The notes: generated from the sequence alone by a model not told the origin. 9,369 nt of DNA from Bacteroidetes bacterium HGW-Bacteroidetes-12 (GCA_002841035.1 PHDR01000081.1:1-9369); one strand, 5' to 3'; shown: positions 1-5,799, counted from the first letter of the stretch. Made by a program: numbers and translations.

Positions 1-503
1 TTTTTAGTGTCTATTACCTCATGAATGAAATCATTATACAAAAACCCTAATTGTCTTTTCCCTTCAACAAAATAGTGTAAATCTTTATTCACAAAAAAAC
101 GAGCAACTAAATAACCAACATCGTTCACTCTATTGTATTTGAATGAATCTGCTAAAAAATTATAGACGTTTATCATCCCACAATAAGAACGAAGCGGATC
201 GTCTTGAACATAGGATGAATTCCAGATAGAATGTGATTTATCAAAATCAAACACATTGGTATGCATAAAAAACACTAAAACATCTCCACCAAATTTAATT
301 TGAAATTCAAAATCACTTTTATCAATATATTCTAAAAGAACATCTTTATCAATTTTGCTCATTTCTTCTTTCAATTCTAATGAAAGTTTTTCAGCTTCAG
401 CTTTAAAATCATTAAAAATAGCAACGGTTTTTTTATACACATCTTGCTTTAAACATGCTTTTTCTTTAAGCGTGTCAAGAATAAGTTCTTTTGGAGATTT
501 CAT
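1..503 (-). CDS. Conserved-looking hypothetical protein, 3' end cut by the window edge
   Basis: This minus-strand frame is open from the ATG at 503 to the window edge, giving 167 codons with no stop, so the C-terminus is missing. I do not recognise the family. The first 60 residues are charged and probably helical (MKSPKELILDTLKEKACLKQ, then Glu/Lys-rich). From about residue 66 it becomes a mixed, aromatic-rich soluble domain (FEFQIKFGGDVLVFFMHTN, then YCGMINVYNFLADSF near 107-121). There is no signal peptide or clear membrane segment, so it is probably cytoplasmic. The start is well fixed: an in-frame TAA lies at 519-521 and no other ATG, GTG or TTG intervenes in frame. It lies downstream of proS on the same strand, and the gap is nearly all short tandem repeats, so cotranscription is possible but unproven. 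The composition looks like real coding sequence, but the function is unknown. Confidence 0.8.
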   Translation of the reverse strand, partial: MKSPKELILDTLKEKACLKQDVYKKTVAIFNDFKAEAEKLSLELKEEMSKIDKDVLLEYIDKSDFEFQIKFGGDVLVFFMHTNVFDFDKSHSIWNSSYVQDDPLRSYCGMINVYNFLADSFKYNRVNDVGYLVARFFVNKDLHYFVEGKRQLGFLYNDFIHEVIDTK

Positions 504-519
504 AAAGTCATTAGTTGAT

Positions 520-547
520 TAGTCATTAGTCATTGGTCATTAGTCAT
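520..547. repeat. Heptanucleotide tandem repeat, four units
   Basis: Four head-to-tail 7-bp units are visible: TAGTCAT, TAGTCAT, TGGTCAT, TAGTCAT. Degenerate relatives continue towards the start codon at 503 (AAGTCAT at 505-511 and a variant at 512-519). On the minus strand this reads as repeated AATGACT/AATGACC. Similar short tandem heptamers are known from intergenic regions of cyanobacteria and other bacteria. The array fills the leader of the hypothetical gene ending at the window edge. The unit length is not a multiple of three and the array is non-coding. Confidence 0.85.
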
Positions 548-548
548 T

Positions 549-604
549 CACACATCTACACATTCACACATCTGCACATCTACACATCTACACATCCACA
601 CATC
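549..604. repeat. Octanucleotide tandem repeat, seven units, running into the proS stop codon
   Basis: Exactly seven contiguous 8-bp units are visible: CACACATC, TACACATT, CACACATC, TGCACATC, TACACATC, TACACATC, CACACATC. Variation is confined mainly to the first, second and last bases of the unit. The final unit includes two bases of the proS stop codon (603-605, TGA on the minus strand), so the array begins at the end of proS with no spacer. It adjoins the heptamer array at 520-547. There is no dyad symmetry, so it is not a terminator, and no unique spacers, so it is not a CRISPR. Confidence 0.9.
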
Positions 605-2078
605 AATAAGCTCTTGCAAAAACCACCCGTTGCGTAGATGGGCTGCCCGAAAGCACGCATTTCCCTGTTTCTTGTTTATTATTCAATGGAATACAACGAA
701 TAGTTGCTTTTGTTTCTTGTTTAATTTTTTCTTCGGTTTCTGGTGTCCCATCCCAATGAGCATATACAAAACCACCTTTATTTATTTTTATTTTAAATTC
801 TTCCCAACTATCTGCTTTATTGGTCATTTCTTCACGATAATCAATCGCTTTTTGATATAGGTTTTTTTGAATATTTTCAAGTAAATGTTCAATCTTAGAG
901 GCAATATCTTGTTGCTGCAAAACTTCTTTTTCTTTAGTATCTCTTCGGGCTACTTCTAATGTTCCATTTTCTAAGTCTCTAGGTCCAATTGCAATTCTAA
1001 CAGGAACGCCTTTAAATTCGTATTCAGCAAATTTCCATCCAGGTTTTTGGGTGTCTCTATCGTCATATTTGACTAAAATTCCTTTTTCTTCTAATTCTTT
1101 TTTTATTTTTAAGGCTTGTTCTGAAATTTGAGCCAGTTGTTCTTCTCCTTTATATATAGGGATAATAACAACCTGAATTGGAGCTAATTTTGGAGGTAAA
1201 ACCAATCCTTCGTCATCAGAATGAGTCATGATTAATGCTCCCATTAAACGGGTGGAAACGCCCCAAGAAGTAGCCCAAACAAATTCTTGCTTACCTTCTT
1301 TAGTGGTAAATTTCACGTCAAATGCTTTTGCAAAATTCTGACCTAAAAAATGAGAAGTTCCTGCTTGCAAAGCTTTTCCATCTTGCATTAAGGCTTCAAT
1401 GCAATACGTTTCTTCTGCACCAGCAAAGCGTTCATTTGGAGTTTTTAACCCTTTAATAACTGGAATTCCCATCCATTGTTCAGCAAAAGTAGCATACACT
1501 TCCAGCATTTTTTCTGACTCTTCAATTGCTTCTTCTTTTGTGGCGTGAGCGGTATGACCTTCTTGCCATAAAAATTCAGCAGTTCTTAAAAATAAACGAG
1601 TACGCATTTCCCAGCGTACCACATTTGCCCATTGGTTAATTAAAAGTGGTAAATCTCTGTAAGATTGTATCCATCCTTTATACGTACTCCAAATAATAGC
1701 TTCTGAAGTAGGTCTTACGATTAACTCTTCGTCTAATTTAGCATTTGGATCAACAATTAATTTTGAAGGGTTTTCAGGGTCTGTTTTTAATCGATAATGC
1801 GTAACAACGGCACATTCTTTAGCAAAACCTTCTGCATTTTTTTCTTCAGCCTCAAACAAACTTTTTGGCACAAAAAGCGGAAAATAGGCATTTACGTGCC
1901 CTGTTTCTTTAAACATTTTATCGAGTTGGGCTTGTATTTTTTCCCAAATAGCATAGCCATAAGGTTTAATAACCATGCAGCCTCTAACTGCCGAATGGTC
2001 TGCTAAATCAGCTTTAACCACTAATTCGTTATACCATTGAGAATAATCTTCTTTTCTTGATGTGAAATCTTTTGCCAT
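603..2078 (-). CDS. proS: Prolyl-tRNA synthetase, short archaeal/eukaryote-like type
   Basis: The enzyme attaches proline to tRNA-Pro in the cytoplasm using ATP. At 491 residues it is the compact class II form that lacks the bacterial editing insertion between motifs 2 and 3. The catalytic core holds RPTSE (122-126), motif 2 around 153-175 (VVRWEMRTRLFLRTAEFLWQ, then EGH) and motif 3 around 273-296 (GVSTRLMGALIMTHSDDEG, then LVLPP). An anticodon-binding domain follows at about 301-400 (VKYDDRDTQKPGWKFAEYEF near 336-355). The C-terminal domain, about 405-491, ends in the family-typical FARAY with a terminal Tyr. Its zinc site looks degenerate: Cys462 and Cys474 remain, but the position that is often the second Cys of a CxxC is Ser in CVLSG. 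The start at MAKDFTSRKEDYS matches the family, and the leader is A-rich. The gene is divergent from the secreted-protein cluster; its 3' end runs into an 8-bp tandem repeat with no visible terminator. Confidence 0.97.
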   Translation of the reverse strand: MAKDFTSRKEDYSQWYNELVVKADLADHSAVRGCMVIKPYGYAIWEKIQAQLDKMFKETGHVNAYFPLFVPKSLFEAEEKNAEGFAKECAVVTHYRLKTDPENPSKLIVDPNAKLDEELIVRPTSEAIIWSTYKGWIQSYRDLPLLINQWANVVRWEMRTRLFLRTAEFLWQEGHTAHATKEEAIEESEKMLEVYATFAEQWMGIPVIKGLKTPNERFAGAEETYCIEALMQDGKALQAGTSHFLGQNFAKAFDVKFTTKEGKQEFVWATSWGVSTRLMGALIMTHSDDEGLVLPPKLAPIQVVIIPIYKGEEQLAQISEQALKIKKELEEKGILVKYDDRDTQKPGWKFAEYEFKGVPVRIAIGPRDLENGTLEVARRDTKEKEVLQQQDIASKIEHLLENIQKNLYQKAIDYREEMTNKADSWEEFKIKINKGGFVYAHWDGTPETEEKIKQETKATIRCIPLNNKQETGKCVLSGSPSTQRVVFARAY

Positions 2079-2100
2079 TTTTATTTTTTAGGTACGTTTT

Positions 2101-2131
2101 TTGATAAGAACAAATTTTAATCTTACTTTTA
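2101..2131 (+). promoter_or_regulatory. Possible promoter for the secreted-protein cluster
   Basis: TTG at 2101-2103, preceded by a T run, is followed 20 bases later by TACTTTTA (2124-2131), one mismatch from TAnnTTTG. Spacing fits the Bacteroidota -33/-7 layout. Initiation near 2138 would give a leader of about 33 bases to the ATG at 2171 and would exclude the upstream GTG at 2135 as the start. Confidence 0.4.
2111..2119 (-). promoter_or_regulatory. proS: Possible proS promoter -7 box
   Basis: On the minus strand this reads TAAAATTTG, close to the Bacteroidota -7 consensus TAnnTTTG but with a three-base instead of a two-base spacer. A TTTTG lies a little more than 20 bases upstream and could be the -33 element. 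The leader to the proS ATG at 2078 would be about 25 to 30 bases. This is a weak match; the short divergent gap supports a promoter somewhere here. Confidence 0.35.
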
Positions 2132-2170
2132 TAAGTGTTCAAAATTAATTTTATTTTAAAAAGTAAACGT

Positions 2171-2566
2171 ATGAAATCTTTACAACTTATCATTTTATTA
2201 CTTAGCTTGTTTTTTCTATCTCAAATTTCATTTGCACAAGATGATTTTTATAATAATTCAAAAAAACAAAAGTCAACTATAACAGTAAAAGATTCCTCAA
2301 AACAAAATTCATCAATAATAACAATAGTTAATGACTCACTATCAACGAATGTTTTTGATGAACATTCTTATTTAACTGAAGATGAATTTCACAAATTAAC
2401 AGATAAAGAAAATAATGAGAATTCAAATTATAATTACTCTGAAAATGAAGTTATTATTGATGAGCACCATCGAAAAACAAGAAATAACCAAATTGCAGGA
2501 GAAATTGTTGCCGAAATTATTTATAATGTAGCTATAACTTTTTTGATTATTTGGGGTTCTAGATAA
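2171..2566 (+). CDS. Small secreted hypothetical protein with DDFY N-terminus and C-terminal hydrophobic helix
   Basis: The 131-residue product starts with a clear signal peptide (MKSLQLIILLLSLFFLSQIS, then FA), probably cleaved before Q23. The mature protein begins QDDFYNNSKKQKS. Residues 35-105 are polar, rich in Ser, Asn, Asp and Glu, and probably disordered. Residues 108-128 (IAGEIVAEIIYNVAITFLII) form a hydrophobic stretch that could be a membrane helix or amphipathic anchor. I do not recognise the family. The frame is open back to a GTG at 2135, but the ATG at 2171 directly precedes the signal peptide and is the better start. The next gene begins 90 bases downstream and repeats the same N-terminal layout (AQDDFY, then a Ser/Lys run), so the two are probably related or act in the same place. 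An envelope or periplasmic location is inferred. Confidence 0.8.
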   Translation: MKSLQLIILLLSLFFLSQISFAQDDFYNNSKKQKSTITVKDSSKQNSSIITIVNDSLSTNVFDEHSYLTEDEFHKLTDKENNENSNYNYSENEVIIDEHHRKTRNNQIAGEIVAEIIYNVAITFLIIWGSR

Positions 2567-2656
2567 TTAAAATGGCATAAAGTTTGTATTTGTAATTATA
2601 AGGAAACATTTTTTTAACAGATTACGATTTTAACGAACGAATTAAAACATCACACC

Positions 2657-3949
2657 ATGAAAACATTCAAATTTACACCCCTAATTGCATTACTAATCTT
2701 AGTTAGTTTTTCTGCAACAGCCCAAGATGACTTTTACCCATCATCTTCAAAAAAGAAAAAAAATAAGAATGAAGAACCTTCTATTGTTAAAGATAATGAG
2801 GTTATAAATGATGATGCTTATTCTACAGCAACAGATTATTATTATGATGTGCGTGAAAAAGAAGCTCAAGAAAATTATAATCGTAAAATGGGAATTACAG
2901 ATTCTACTACCTACTATGAAGATGAAGAAGGAAATGTTAGAATAACAAACAATTATTATAATGGTGATAATTATAATTTTGAGAACGAATATTATGATTA
3001 TGAATATTCTTCTCGAATTAAAAGATTCCACAGACCAACAGGTAGGTATGGTTATTACGATGATTATTATACCAATTATTATTATTACAATTATGACCCT
3101 TATTTTTATGGAACAAGCCTCTATATGAGTTATGGATGGTGGTATCCATCACCTTGGAGATGGAGTGTAGGTTGGGGCTACGGTGGTTGGAACTGGGGTT
3201 ATGGTGGTGGTTGGGGCTACGGAGGCTTTGGTTGGGGTGGTTATTACGGAAATTCGTATTGGCTAGGATACAATCACGGTTATAATAATGGATATAATGC
3301 TGGTTGGTATGCTGGAAACAATTATTACAATAGCTATGATGGGAATAGCCATTATTATGGAAAAAGAGGTACAAATTCTTCTAACAATAGTTATGGAGGA
3401 AGAGGTGCTCAATCAGGAAATGCATCTAATACTAATACTGGTAAAAAAGCGTTGAGTTTTGGAGAAAAATATGAAGCTGCCGTTAAGAGTAACCCTTCAT
3501 TAAATAATGGAGCGATAAAAACTACTCCTAAAAATGGAATTAATAAGCCCATTACAACAACTAAACCAGGAGGAAACTATACGAATCCAACACCTACTAA
3601 AAATAATGGATATGTAGCTCCATCACCAAGAACCCCAAATACACAACCAAGTAACCAACCTAATCAACCTATTAAACAACCAACAACAAGACCAACTTAT
3701 CAACCTAAACAACAGCCTAGTACTAAACCAAACACTCAACCAAGGTCGCAGCCTAGGTCAAATAGCAATAAACCTAGTTATACATCTCCTAAACCAAACA
3801 ATAAACCAAGTTACAACAGTCCAAGTCCTTCTTCTAGACCAAGTTATAGTGCACCTTCAAGAGGCGGAGGAAGTAGTGGAGGAAGTTATAGAGGTGGTTC
3901 TTCGGGAGGTGGTTCAAAATCTTCAGGTGGGGGAAGAAGCCCTAGATAA
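2657..3949 (+). CDS. Secreted low-complexity Tyr/Gly/Trp-rich and Pro/Gln-rich hypothetical protein
   Basis: The 430-residue product has a signal peptide (1-22, cleaved near SATA|QDD). The mature protein begins QDDFYPSSSKKKKNKN and continues as an acidic, Asn/Tyr-rich segment to about 116. A distinct motif, YSSRIKRFHRP, lies at 117-127; I believe it recurs in Bacteroidota hypothetical proteins of this layout, but this is from memory. Residues 130-235 are dominated by Tyr, Gly and Trp (GYYDDYYTNYYYYNYDPYFY, then repeated GWGYGG). Residues 262-300 are more ordinary (KKALSFGEKYEAAVKSNPS). Residues 300-400 are Pro/Gln/Thr-rich with a PSY-x-(S/A)-P repeat, and 401-427 is a Gly/Ser tail ending SPR. 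No enzyme motif is visible. The composition suggests a structural or adhesive envelope protein, but that is inference. It sits 90 bp after a gene with the same mature N-terminus and 69 bp before an outer-membrane barrel gene, probably in one transcription unit. Confidence 0.85.
   Translation: MKTFKFTPLIALLILVSFSATAQDDFYPSSSKKKKNKNEEPSIVKDNEVINDDAYSTATDYYYDVREKEAQENYNRKMGITDSTTYYEDEEGNVRITNNYYNGDNYNFENEYYDYEYSSRIKRFHRPTGRYGYYDDYYTNYYYYNYDPYFYGTSLYMSYGWWYPSPWRWSVGWGYGGWNWGYGGGWGYGGFGWGGYYGNSYWLGYNHGYNNGYNAGWYAGNNYYNSYDGNSHYYGKRGTNSSNNSYGGRGAQSGNASNTNTGKKALSFGEKYEAAVKSNPSLNNGAIKTTPKNGINKPITTTKPGGNYTNPTPTKNNGYVAPSPRTPNTQPSNQPNQPIKQPTTRPTYQPKQQPSTKPNTQPRSQPRSNSNKPSYTSPKPNNKPSYNSPSPSSRPSYSAPSRGGGSSGGSYRGGSSGGGSKSSGGGRSPR
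3170..3222 (+). repeat. Direct repeat encoding GWGYGG units
   Basis: The 14-base string GGTTGGGGCTACGG occurs exactly at 3170-3183 and again at 3209-3222, with further related GGTTGG and GGGGTT strings between and after. It encodes the Gly/Trp/Tyr repeats at about residues 172-193 of the secreted protein. The patch is far richer in G than the surrounding AT-rich DNA. Confidence 0.75.
3767..3856 (+). repeat. Imperfect protein-level repeat, PSY unit
   Basis: Residues 371-400 of the secreted protein hold three imperfect copies of about 10 to 12 residues: NKPSYTSPKPN, NKPSYNSPSPSS and RPSYSAP. Just before them (about 329-367) is a looser run of QP dipeptides. The segment is probably an extended, flexible linker before the Gly/Ser tail. 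Confidence 0.7.
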
Positions 3950-3955
3950 TGTAAT

Positions 3956-3987
3956 AATGTGGAGAAGTAACAATGAAACAATGTGGA
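3956..3987 (+). repeat. Short direct repeat between the secreted-protein and barrel genes
   Basis: AATGTGGA occurs at 3956-3963 and 3980-3987, with two ACAATG strings in the intervening and second-copy sequence. The roughly 8-base periodicity resembles a decayed form of the octamer array at 549-604, whose minus strand reads GATGTGTG or AATGTGTA. It lies in the 69-bp gap between the genes; no terminator or strong promoter is visible there, consistent with cotranscription. Confidence 0.4.
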
Positions 3988-4018
3988 ATAATTTATAGTC
4001 TGCAACACTTTTAACCTT

Positions 4019-5494
4019 ATGAAAAAAATTAAAAAAATAATACTTATTTGCATTTTAGTTGCGATACATAGTAAATATAAAGCTCAAAATGAATTTGATG
4101 CGCTCAGATATTCAAATATTGAACACTTTGGTGATGCACGTTTTAATGCAATGGGAGGTTCTTTTGGAGCATTAGGAGCAAATATGTCAGCTTTAAGTAT
4201 TAACCCTGCAGGGCTAGGTGTTTATAAAAGTTCTGATTTTTCTTTTACACCCTCATTTCACATAAATTCAACGGAAAGCAAATCTTCAACAAATAATTTA
4301 GGAACAGATGGGAAATTAAATTTTCACATTGGAAATATTGGACTTGTTGGTGCTTTTAGTGGGTCCAACGGTTGGAGAAACGTGAATGTTACGATTGGCT
4401 ATAACAGAATAAGTAATTTTAATTCTGCAATTTCTATAAATGGAAAAACAGATAATTCTTTTTTAGGTACTTATGCCAATGAAATTAATGCATCAGGAGT
4501 TTTTGCTGGAGGTGATATCGCAAATTCATTTCCTTTTTCGGCTAATTTAGGCTACCAGACTTACCTGATTAATCCTATGGTAACAGACTCAACTAAGTTT
4601 GATCACGTTTTCAAAGATTCTAAAAATATTAAGCAAATAACAAATATTGAAACCAAAGGAGGTATGGGGGAAACTTTTTTTGGAATAGGAGGGAACTTTG
4701 AAGATAAACTTTATATCGGAGCAATAATGGGAATTACCACCGTTCGTTATGAATTCAATAGAACATATAAAGAAACATCTGATGCAAGCGACACACTTAC
4801 AGAATTTAAATCATTTACTGTAAAAGACTTTGTAAAAACATCAGGTTCTGGAATAAATTTAAAATTAGGTATGATTTATAGCCTAACAGATTGGTTCAGA
4901 TTCGGTTTGGCTTTTCATACGCCTACCTATTATAGTTTAACAGATAATTGGGATACCCGTGTAACTTCTGAAGACAAATTGGGAGGAAAGTTAGAGGAAC
5001 GTTCCCCTTTAGGAACATTTGACTATGTAGTAACAACTCCCTATAGGTTTATCACGAGTGGGGCTTTTATTATGAATGACCATGGAGTTATCAATGTGGA
5101 TTATGAAATTATTGATTATTCTACAGCTCGATTGCGAGAGGATAATAATTTTTCAGGTGGAGCAGATTTTTCTTTAGAAAATAATAATATAAAAACTAAC
5201 TTTCAAACTACGCATAACATTAGAGTTGGAACAGAATGGCGTTTAGATCCATTTAGGTTTAGAGCTGGATATAGATACATGGGAGACCCAATTAAAAGTA
5301 GTTTTAATGTTGATAACAGTGCAAACATTTATTCTGTGGGAATAGGAATTAAACAAGAAGGTTATTACTTTGATGTAGCATATTTGTTAAAAACGTATAA
5401 AGCCGCAGTTCCTGTTGTTTCTGAATTTAATGATTTTGCAGAGGTAAATTTGAATGACCATTATCTTACTTTTACCTTAGGATTTAGGTTTTAA
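4019..5494 (+). CDS. OmpP1/FadL-like outer-membrane beta-barrel protein
   Basis: The 491-residue product looks like the Bacteroidota branch of the OmpP1/FadL/TodX transporters, often annotated 'hemin receptor'. Residues 1-22 are a Lys-rich start and hydrophobic signal peptide (MKKIKKIILICILVAIHSKY), cleaved near KAQ. The conserved N-terminal signature is at about 38-67 (GDARFNAMGGSFGALGANMS, then ALSINPAGLG). The rest alternates short amphipathic beta-strands and loops, for example LYIGAIMGITTVRYEF (231-246) and FRFRAGYRYMG (412-422). It ends in FTLGFRF, with the terminal Phe typical of barrel proteins handed to the Bam machinery. FadL relatives pass hydrophobic compounds across the outer membrane; the substrate here cannot be told, and 'hemin' should not be taken as evidence. 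The start is 69 bp after the secreted low-complexity gene, so shared transcription and a joint envelope role are plausible. The stop overlaps the first 9-bp repeat flanking a palindromic element. Confidence 0.85.
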   Translation: MKKIKKIILICILVAIHSKYKAQNEFDALRYSNIEHFGDARFNAMGGSFGALGANMSALSINPAGLGVYKSSDFSFTPSFHINSTESKSSTNNLGTDGKLNFHIGNIGLVGAFSGSNGWRNVNVTIGYNRISNFNSAISINGKTDNSFLGTYANEINASGVFAGGDIANSFPFSANLGYQTYLINPMVTDSTKFDHVFKDSKNIKQITNIETKGGMGETFFGIGGNFEDKLYIGAIMGITTVRYEFNRTYKETSDASDTLTEFKSFTVKDFVKTSGSGINLKLGMIYSLTDWFRFGLAFHTPTYYSLTDNWDTRVTSEDKLGGKLEERSPLGTFDYVVTTPYRFITSGAFIMNDHGVINVDYEIIDYSTARLREDNNFSGGADFSLENNNIKTNFQTTHNIRVGTEWRLDPFRFRAGYRYMGDPIKSSFNVDNSANIYSVGIGIKQEGYYFDVAYLLKTYKAAVPVVSEFNDFAEVNLNDHYLTFTLGFRF

Positions 5495-5649
5495 TTAGAG
5501 GCTGTCTTTAGAGTCCAACTTCTTCGTTATTCTCGTTTTAAAAATCAGTCATTTACAAAAGTAAACTCCTGATTTTCAAAACTTCGAACGCCTCGAATTT
5601 GAACTTTAAAGTTCAGCCTCTCGACTAAAAAGACAAACTCTAATTAGAG
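5492..5649. repeat. 9-bp direct repeat flanking the palindromic element
   Basis: TAATTAGAG occurs at 5492-5500 and again at 5641-5649, bracketing the long palindrome. The first copy contains the stop codon of the barrel gene. The inverse of the right end (AATTAGAG, two differing bases, TGTCTTT) also resembles the left end, so the ends look like imperfect terminal inverted repeats. The direct repeat could be a target-site duplication, or it could simply follow from the right-hand copy lying in a palindrome. Confidence 0.45.
5497..5621. repeat. Long imperfect palindrome, about 125 bp (hairpin or MITE-like element)
   Basis: AGAGGCTG at 5497-5504 is matched by its inverse CAGCCTCT at 5614-5621. 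The arms stay complementary inward with mismatches and a bulge: CTTTAGAG near the left end against CTTTAAAG (5604-5611) near the right. AAAATCAG (5541-5548) pairs with CTGATTTT (5569-5576), and TTTAC (5552-5556) with GTAAA (5561-5565) around an AAAA loop. The right arm also holds a perfect 14-bp palindrome at 5601-5614. It begins three bases after the barrel gene's stop and could fold in the transcript, but lacks a T tract. It carries no ORF. A non-autonomous mobile repeat or REP-like element is likely. Confidence 0.75.
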
Positions 5650-5655
5650 TTCGTC
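5627..5655 (-). terminator. Intrinsic terminator on the minus strand
   Basis: Read on the minus strand, GACGAACTC pairs with GAGTTTGTC (one G-U pair, nine pairs in all) around a TAATTA loop and is followed directly by TTTTT. On the plus strand the same G-U position becomes a C-A mismatch and no T run follows, so the terminator points leftwards. It implies a minus-strand transcript starting between here and purC, or it protects against antisense transcription into the barrel gene. Confidence 0.6.
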
Positions 5656-5718
5656 CATAATGTCTGATTTATTCAAAGCTTTTGAAAAATTCGAATCTTT
5701 TATTTTTTCCTGATCCAT
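5644..5718 (-). CDS. Possible 24-residue small protein
   Basis: An ATG at 5718 opens a 24-codon frame reading MDQEKIKDSNFSKALNKSDI then MDEL, ending in TAA inside the stem-loop of the minus-strand terminator at 5627-5655. The peptide is charged, soluble and plausible, and an in-frame TAG lies three codons before the ATG. There is no clear promoter: TAGGTTTA (5720-5727) is one base from the -7 consensus but so close to the ATG that it would give a leaderless or internal start. It may be a real small gene, the tail of a decayed gene, an unannotated small RNA, or chance. I recognise no homologue. Confidence 0.3.
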   Translation of the reverse strand: MDQEKIKDSNFSKALNKSDIMDEL

Positions 5719-5769
5719 ATAAACCTACACTTAGTTATTAACTTTTATAAAAACAACCGAAATTCATTT

Positions 5770-5777
5770 TATATTTG
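5770..5777 (+). promoter_or_regulatory. purC: purC promoter -7 box
   Basis: TATATTTG is an exact match to the Bacteroidota -7 box TAnnTTTG. Initiation about six bases downstream would give a leader of roughly 16 bases to the ATG at 5800. No TTG lies at the expected -33 distance, so the upstream element is weak or absent. No PurR box or purine riboswitch was seen. Confidence 0.6.
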
Positions 5778-5799
5778 CAACTTTCAAAAAAAATGAAGT

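Noticed and set aside
549..604. Short regular repeats that might suggest a CRISPR array
   Set aside because: The units are 8 bp, directly contiguous and without unique spacers, so this is a microsatellite.
630..860. Plus-strand open frame of 76 codons opposite proS
   Set aside because: It is antisense to a certain gene and its Phe/Ile/Cys-rich product is typical of a shadow frame.
2135..2170. GTG-initiated N-terminal extension of the small secreted protein
   Set aside because: It adds 12 charged residues before a textbook signal peptide and starts at or before the likely transcription start; the ATG at 2171 fits better.
2747..3374. Two minus-strand open frames opposite the low-complexity secreted gene
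   Set aside because: Their Ile-rich and His/Asn-rich products are the reverse complement of Tyr/Asn codon runs, not real proteins.
4019..5494. Specific hemin receptor function for the barrel protein
   Set aside because: The name is inherited from automated annotation; the visible motifs are those of the OmpP1/FadL type and give no haem-binding evidence.
5497..5621. Intrinsic terminator of the envelope gene cluster
   Set aside because: The structure can fold but has no T tract on the plus strand and its arms are far longer and less perfect than a normal terminator stem, so it is listed as a repeat.
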